DNA from: Baffinella frigidus
Taxonomy: Eukaryota; Cryptophyceae; Cryptomonadales; Baffinellaceae
Assembly (NCBI GenBank): GCA_026770585.1
Contig: MU646325.1
Location: 625,214 to 638,090, forward strand
Direction of reading: 5' to 3'
Length of the DNA stretch: 12,877 nucleotides
Shown here: one piece after another, positions 1 through 5,163 of the stretch
How positions within the stretch are numbered: position 1 is the stretch's first letter
Layout: every line of letters begins with the position of its first letter
Made by a program: the position numbers and the translations under genes
Notes under the pieces: generated by a model
Seen by the model: the letters and a program-made list of their open reading frames with translations, nothing else
What the model was told of the DNA's origin: nothing
The model's database searches: none

Positions 1-97
1 AAACACACAAACACACAAACACACAAACACACAAACACACAAACACACAAACACACAAACACACAAACACACAAACACACAAACACACAAACACAAA
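1..97. repeat. (AAACACAC)n microsatellite
   Basis: About twelve near-perfect copies of an 8-bp AAACACAC unit open the window. Confidence 0.97.
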
Positions 98-108
98 ACA
101 AATCGCAG

Positions 109-163
109 GGTCGTTGAATGCGAAAGCGGCGCGTGAGAACAACGCTCTCGCGCAAGAGCCGCG
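109..163 (+). CDS. Possible further upstream DOLK exon (weak)
   Basis: Between TCGCAG (103-108) and GTAGAA (164) one frame is open and gives SLNAKAARENNALAQEPR. It ends in phase 2 whereas exon a at 785 starts in phase 0, so it cannot join exon a directly, and it matches no motif I recognise. It is listed only as a candidate. Confidence 0.15.
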
Positions 164-238
164 GTAGAAGCGTGTCCCGGGCTCCTGGTTCTTCGAGCGA
201 GTTCACTCGCTCGCAACCGCAAGACTCGCCCTGGCCAG

Positions 239-331
239 GCCTGGTGTGCATGCGGCGTCGCTGCTCTTCAAAGGAGGAGCGACGCGCGGCGGAGCTCCTC
301 CTCAAAAAGCACTTCCTCCTCTTCATCGCGG
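239..331 (+). pseudogene. Decoy copy 1 of DOLK exon a head
   Basis: It follows CCAG and resembles the first part of exon a (GTGTGCATGC..., then LLLKKHFLLFIA), with an insertion forming a small GCGTCGCT/AGCGACGC hairpin. It breaks off after TTCATCGCGG, where a foldback-element half begins. A copy at 648-714 has the same breakpoint. Confidence 0.7.
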
Positions 332-396
332 CCTAGTCCTAGGAGAATGGGAGCACCCTAGGGGCGGTACGTGTCCTTAATTTCGAGTCACCTCTG
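332..396 (+). mobile_element. Right half of foldback element family B
   Basis: It matches the right arm of the complete family B element at 2535-2651 (GGGGCGGTACGTGTCC, then AATTTCGAGTCACCTCTG). The left arm is missing. Its end lies just upstream of the acceptor-like ACAG of the next decoy head. Confidence 0.7.
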
Positions 397-401
397 CACA
401 G

Positions 402-450
402 GTTGGTCTCGTATGCATGCCCGCGGCGTCCAGCACTTGCTCATCTTCAT
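402..450 (+). pseudogene. Decoy copy 2 of DOLK exon a head
   Basis: GTTGGTCTCGTATGCATGCC is identical to the start of exon a (785-804). Similarity ends after CATCTTCAT, where a CA/CT-rich tract begins. Confidence 0.75.
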
Positions 451-455
451 TCTCC

Positions 456-501
456 ACGCACACACACTCTCTCTGTCTCTCTCTCTCTCGCTATCTATCT
501 C
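456..501. repeat. CA then CT microsatellite
   Basis: A short CACACA run passes into a (CT)n run broken by GT and CG. Confidence 0.9.
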
Positions 502-647
502 CCGTCATTCTCCACATACACCCAACCACCGCATAAAACCATGCGGTCGTTCACACGAACGCGCCGTGCAGATGGGCATCGTCTCCCGATCCCCGATCCC
601 CGATCCCAGACACAAACTCTAAGCCAAGCCCAAAAACTACAAAACAG

Positions 648-714
648 GTGGGGCTCGTGTGCATGCCCGCGGCGTCCCTCCTCCTCAAAAAGCACTTCCT
701 TCTCTTCATCGCAG
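648..714 (+). pseudogene. Decoy copy 3 of DOLK exon a head
   Basis: It follows AAACAG and encodes VGLVCMPAASLLLKKHFLLF, then IAA and a stop. It is the longest truncated copy of exon a and ends at the same point as copy 1, again continuing into a family B element half. Blocks 239-450 and 648-907 therefore look like one tandem duplication. Confidence 0.8.
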
Positions 715-779
715 CCTAATCCTAGGAGAATAGGAGCACCCTAGGGGCGGTGCGTGTCCTTAATTTCGAGTCACCTCTG
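715..779 (+). mobile_element. Right half of foldback element family B next to the exon a acceptor
   Basis: It is nearly identical to 332-396 and to the right arm of 2535-2651. It ends CACCTCTG followed by TA (780-781) and then CAG, the apparent acceptor of exon a. Confidence 0.75.
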
Positions 780-784
780 TACAG

Positions 785-907
785 GTTGGTCTCGTATGCA
801 TGCCCGCGGCCTCGCTCCTCCTGAAGAAGCACTTTCTGGTCTTCATCGCGGACCACCTCTCCGCGGAGCCCCAGCGCCTGACCATCCTCGCCTACTGGGC
901 TGGCGTG
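785..907 (+). CDS. DOLK: DOLK exon a (residues 1-41 of the fragment)
   Basis: It encodes SLLLKKHF...ILAYWAGV, the hydrophobic segment that precedes the RK-x-x-H motif in dolichol kinases. The acceptor is AG at 783-784 and the donor GTAC at 908 (a GT at 905 is an alternative); it is phase 0 at both ends. It is the only one of four copies of this exon head (others at about 239, 402 and 648) that continues through the full exon. The acceptor lies just beyond the end of a foldback-element half (715-779). Confidence 0.8.
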
Positions 908-1771
908 GTACACCCTTAACCCTCACCCTGAACCCTGAACTCTAAAGCATCTGAAGCTTACACCCTATACCCCAAACCATAATCCCTGATCCCTAATCCC
1001 TAATCCATGAACCCTGGACCCTGAACCCTGAACCCTAAACCCTATACCCTGAACCCTCATCACTAATCCCTGATCCCTAACCCCTAACCCTAATCCATAA
1101 ACCCTGAACCCTGAACCCTGAGCCTTGAACCCTGAACCCTGAACCCGAACTGTGACCCTAAACCATTCACGCTCGCAGGTGATCCTCGTTCTCGGGACCT
1201 ACCCTCCCAAAAACTCCACCCTTCCGAGGACCGGTGCCTCCCATCCCTTCTTCTTCTTCTTCTAGTTCGTCTCCTTCTTCTTCTTCTTTTTCTTCCTCCT
1301 CCTCGTGTTGTTGTTGGTGGTGGTGGTGGTAGTGGTGGTGTTGGTCTTGTTGGTCTTGTTGTGTATGACTCTCAAGCCCAGAGATGGGTGGTCCCAAAGT
1401 TCATGAGCCTTCCTCCCCGCGGCCCTCCCAAGTGCAAGCATTCTATCGCTTCAGAATCGCTGATGTGTACGAAAGTCTCCAGAATCAGCGCTGCCTGAGA
1501 CTACGGACACACCCTACGGCAGGCTGGTCTGTGCTGACCACCGCTTCCCGATATGGCACGTTGGTAACTTAATACTGATACACCACTGATGTGGCAGTTT
1601 TCCCATGCAGAGTTGATTATGGAGGAGGCCGTAAACATCAGCGAATCTGAATCGATCACATGTTTGCACTATCCGTGCTGGTCGCCGGTTCCCGATGTGG
1701 CAGTTGTCCGGAAGGGGTACCACCTCGGACAGAGCGAGAGAGAGAGCGAGAGACAGAGACAGAAAGAGAGC

Positions 1772-1802
<31 letters not shown>

Positions 1803-4800
1803 GGAGAGCGAGCGAGAGAGTGAGATTTTTGTCAAGTGTGTGGCAGGCCTGCCATATCCGTGCTGATCACCGGTGCCTGATGTGGCAGTTGTGCGGAAGG
1901 GGTACCACCTGGTGGCCCTCCTCCTCTTCGCCCCTGCCCAGCTCCTCCAGGTTTAACCCTCAACCCTAAATCTTAAACCCTAAACCCTAAACCCCAAACT
2001 CTTGACCCTACACCCTACACCCCAAACCCTAAACCCTGGAATCAAAACCCTAAACACCAAACACCAAACACCAAACCCAAAACCCTAAAAACACAACCAC
2101 AACCCCAAACACCAAACACCAAACACCAAACAACAAACAACAAACACCAAACACCAAACACCAAACCCCAAACACCAAACACCAAACACCAAACTACAAA
2201 CCACAAACCACAAACCACAAACCACAAACCACAAACTCCAGACCCCAAACCCCGAAACCCAACCCCAAACCCCTGAACCCCAAACCCCAACGCAGCCGGA
2301 GACGATGCGCTTGAGCTACGCGATCGCCATGGCGCTCTTCGTCACCCTCGAGCTGGTACAAACGCCTCCCCACCCTCTAGCTCTGCCCACCCTCCGTCGC
2401 AGACTTTTCGGAGTCTCCCCATCCTCGCCTCCAGGCTTCTTTCTAGCACTGCCTGAGGATATCTCAGCCTGCCGTGAAATCACACGGCAGTCGGCGGCCA
2501 GCAGGCAGTTTCAGCTTACATCCCCTGTTGGGTACAGGGGTGCCTCGAAATGTAGGCCACGCACCGCCCCTAGGGTGGTCCTATGCTCCTAGGACTAACT
2601 CTACTGCAGGACCCCAGGGCGGTGCGTGTCCTGAATTGCGAGTAACCCCTGTACGTGGTGTCAGTTTACCTTTCCTTTGGGGTACGTGGTTGGAGAGGGC
2701 CGATTACAGCGATGCTGCGGCAATCACATTATTCCAAAAGTTGACAATTTAGTACCAGCATCGTCAACTTTCGGTAGTGTTTCATTCTTTTCGTAGCCAA
2801 CCGATGTTAGAATTTCTCTATGTGGTGTCTCGCAGTTTCGGGCGGCAAGGATAGGGTCGATCTCGGCGATGATGCGCCAAAAGAATGAACGCCATGCCGG
2901 CATGGCCACAGCCGTCTTTCTCTCACCCACACACTCGGGTGGTGGCGTTTCAGCTTGCATTCCCCTCTGAGATATTCAGTTCAGCTGACATTCCCCTGTG
3001 GGGTGCAGTTTCGCGCGGCAAGGATAGGGCCGATCTCAGCGATTCTGCGGCGCGGCATGGCGAAGGTCGTCGACGAACGCGACACCGGTATTTCTCTCTC
3101 TCTCTCTATGGCGCTCTCTCTCTCTCTCTCTCAAACGTCACCCGCGCGCTCCTTGTTTTGACCGAACCGTGTTTTGACCAGCGTTTTGACCGACATTCGT
3201 GCCTTGATTCGACTGAGGTTTTGACCGGCGTTGAGTTTGTTGTGGCAAGCCTTGACGTGGTGTGATCATTGTTGAGACAGTTTTGACCATCATTGCGGCT
3301 CCTGAGTGGTGCAGGGGAGCGTGACTGTGTGAGAGAGAGGCAGAGCGAGCTCTGCCTCTCTCACACAGGTTGATTCGGTCTCACCGCCACGTTCGAGATA
3401 GTGCAGGGGTCTGCTACCTGCTCTATCTCATCTGTTTTGACCAGAATTGAAGTTATTTTGCATCATTGGGGGTCCTCACAGTACGGGGCGCGAGCAGAGG
3501 TGCTGGTGCTGACGCAAATCTATACCCGAAACCACCAACCACAAACCACAAACCACAAACCACAAACCACAAACCACAAACCACAAACCACAAACCACAA
3601 ATCCCAACCCCTAACCCTCAAACCCTCAAACCCCTCGAGTGCAGGGGTGCTAGTGCTGACGCACATCTACCTGCACTGTCTCATCTGTTTGGACCAATAT
3701 CGAGGATGTGCTGACCATCATTGGGGGGGGGTCCTGACAATGCGGGGTTTGAGTGCACCCGAAACCCTAACACTCGAATCCTCGAGTGCAGGGGTGCTGG
3801 TGCTCACGCACATCTACCTCCTCCTCGGATGCGCCCTCCCCTCCTGGCTTATCCAGGTACCCCCCCCCACACACACACGTCACTGAGTCCACCCTTCACC
3901 CTACACCCTACACCCTACACTTTACACCCTACACCCTACACCCGAACACCCTACACCCTACAACTTACACCTTACACCATACACCCCAAACCCTAAACCC
4001 TAAACCTTAAACTCTAAAACCTAAAACCTAAAACCTCAACCCCAAACCCTAAACCCTCTCCATGTCAAGCAACTCTCTGTCAAACCTGCACCCTAACCCC
4101 CCGCCCCGTCAATGCGGGTATTGACTACACACCCTCAACCCTAACCCCAAAACCAGGGCGGGCCGCTCAAATCGGGGCTGCGCCCCCTCCTCCCCTTCGC
4201 CGGAATCTTGGTGGTTGGCGTCGGCGACACCGCTGCCGCGATCGTTGGAACCTACTGGGGGAAGACCCGCTGGGTACATACCCCACACCCAAACCCCAAA
4301 CCTCGAACCCCACATCCCAATCCCCAATCCCCAATCCCCAATCCCCAATCTCCAAACCTACAAGGGAAAGACCCTGTGTGCCCGCCCGCCACCAAACCTC
4401 CAATTGAGTTTTTCGGTCGTGTGGATCTGGCGGATGAGTTGGGATAGTTTTACATTTTTTCCGGGGTTGAGTCTTCCGGGTGGGCGTGATTTTCTTCCGG
4501 GTGGGCGAGATTTTCTGGCGTTTGAGGCACCCCAACCCTAAACCGCAAACCCTGACCCCTAATCCCTTAATCCTAAACCCTAAACCCTCAACCCTGAACC
4601 CTGAACCCTGAACCCTGAACCCTAAACCCTGGACAGAGCCGAGTGAAGCCGGGTGGATCCGAGGCAGTGCCGGGAGGCAGGACCGTCGAGGGCACGGTTT
4701 CCCCCCGCCTGCAAAAGCCCAATAGCCCACCATCCCACCTTGCGTGACCATCGTGCACGACTGATCCTTAGGTTTTGTTCATCAATGTCTCTCGATAGAA

Positions 4801-5125
4801 AGAGATCTTGCATGATCACCGTGCATGACTCGTCCTCGACATGTCTTCATCAATCTCTCTCGAGAGATTGATGAAGACATGTTGTAATTTGATTGAGCAC
4901 AGCGGTCTCAACATTGTAGCAAACAAGAACCCCGAACGTACGCGTGTCCAAACAACAAACGTGGCTGATAAGCATGCGCGTGCCCAAACAAGCAAACGTG
5001 GCCAACAAGAATGTGCGTTCGGGTGGGGGCAGGTCGCAGGCGTGATCGCAACGTTCCTGGCCTGCATCGTCGTGCTCTGTTGGACGTATTGTTTACTGAT
5101 GGGTTTGAACAAACACGTACGAATC

Positions 5126-5163
<38 letters not shown>

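Larger units (their letters stand above)
2509..3008. repeat. Fourfold repeated acceptor-region motif before DOLK exon e
   Basis: Variants of TTCAGCTNACATTCCCCTG, each followed by a short variable G-rich stretch, occur at about 2509, 2662, 2949 and 2980; the last leads into the real exon e acceptor. The family B element is inserted in the first. Confidence 0.7.

Noticed and set aside
1-97. Chromosome end or telomere at the left edge
   Set aside because: The unit is an 8-bp AAACACAC, not a telomere heptamer, and the gene clearly continues to the left.
118-336. ORF starting MRKRRVRTTLSRKS
   Set aside because: It runs across an acceptor-like site and a decoy exon head; the first part has no recognisable protein character and the end only echoes exon a.
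2042-2290. Reverse-strand ORF of repeated GFGVWCLVFGV residues
   Set aside because: It is the translation of a 7-bp repeat array (ACACCAA/ACCACAA), low complexity, not a gene.
5033-5078. True DOLK exon i at 5033
   Set aside because: It has a good acceptor and open frame, but lacks the ASPGDKVL tail and donor that the 5233 copy has.
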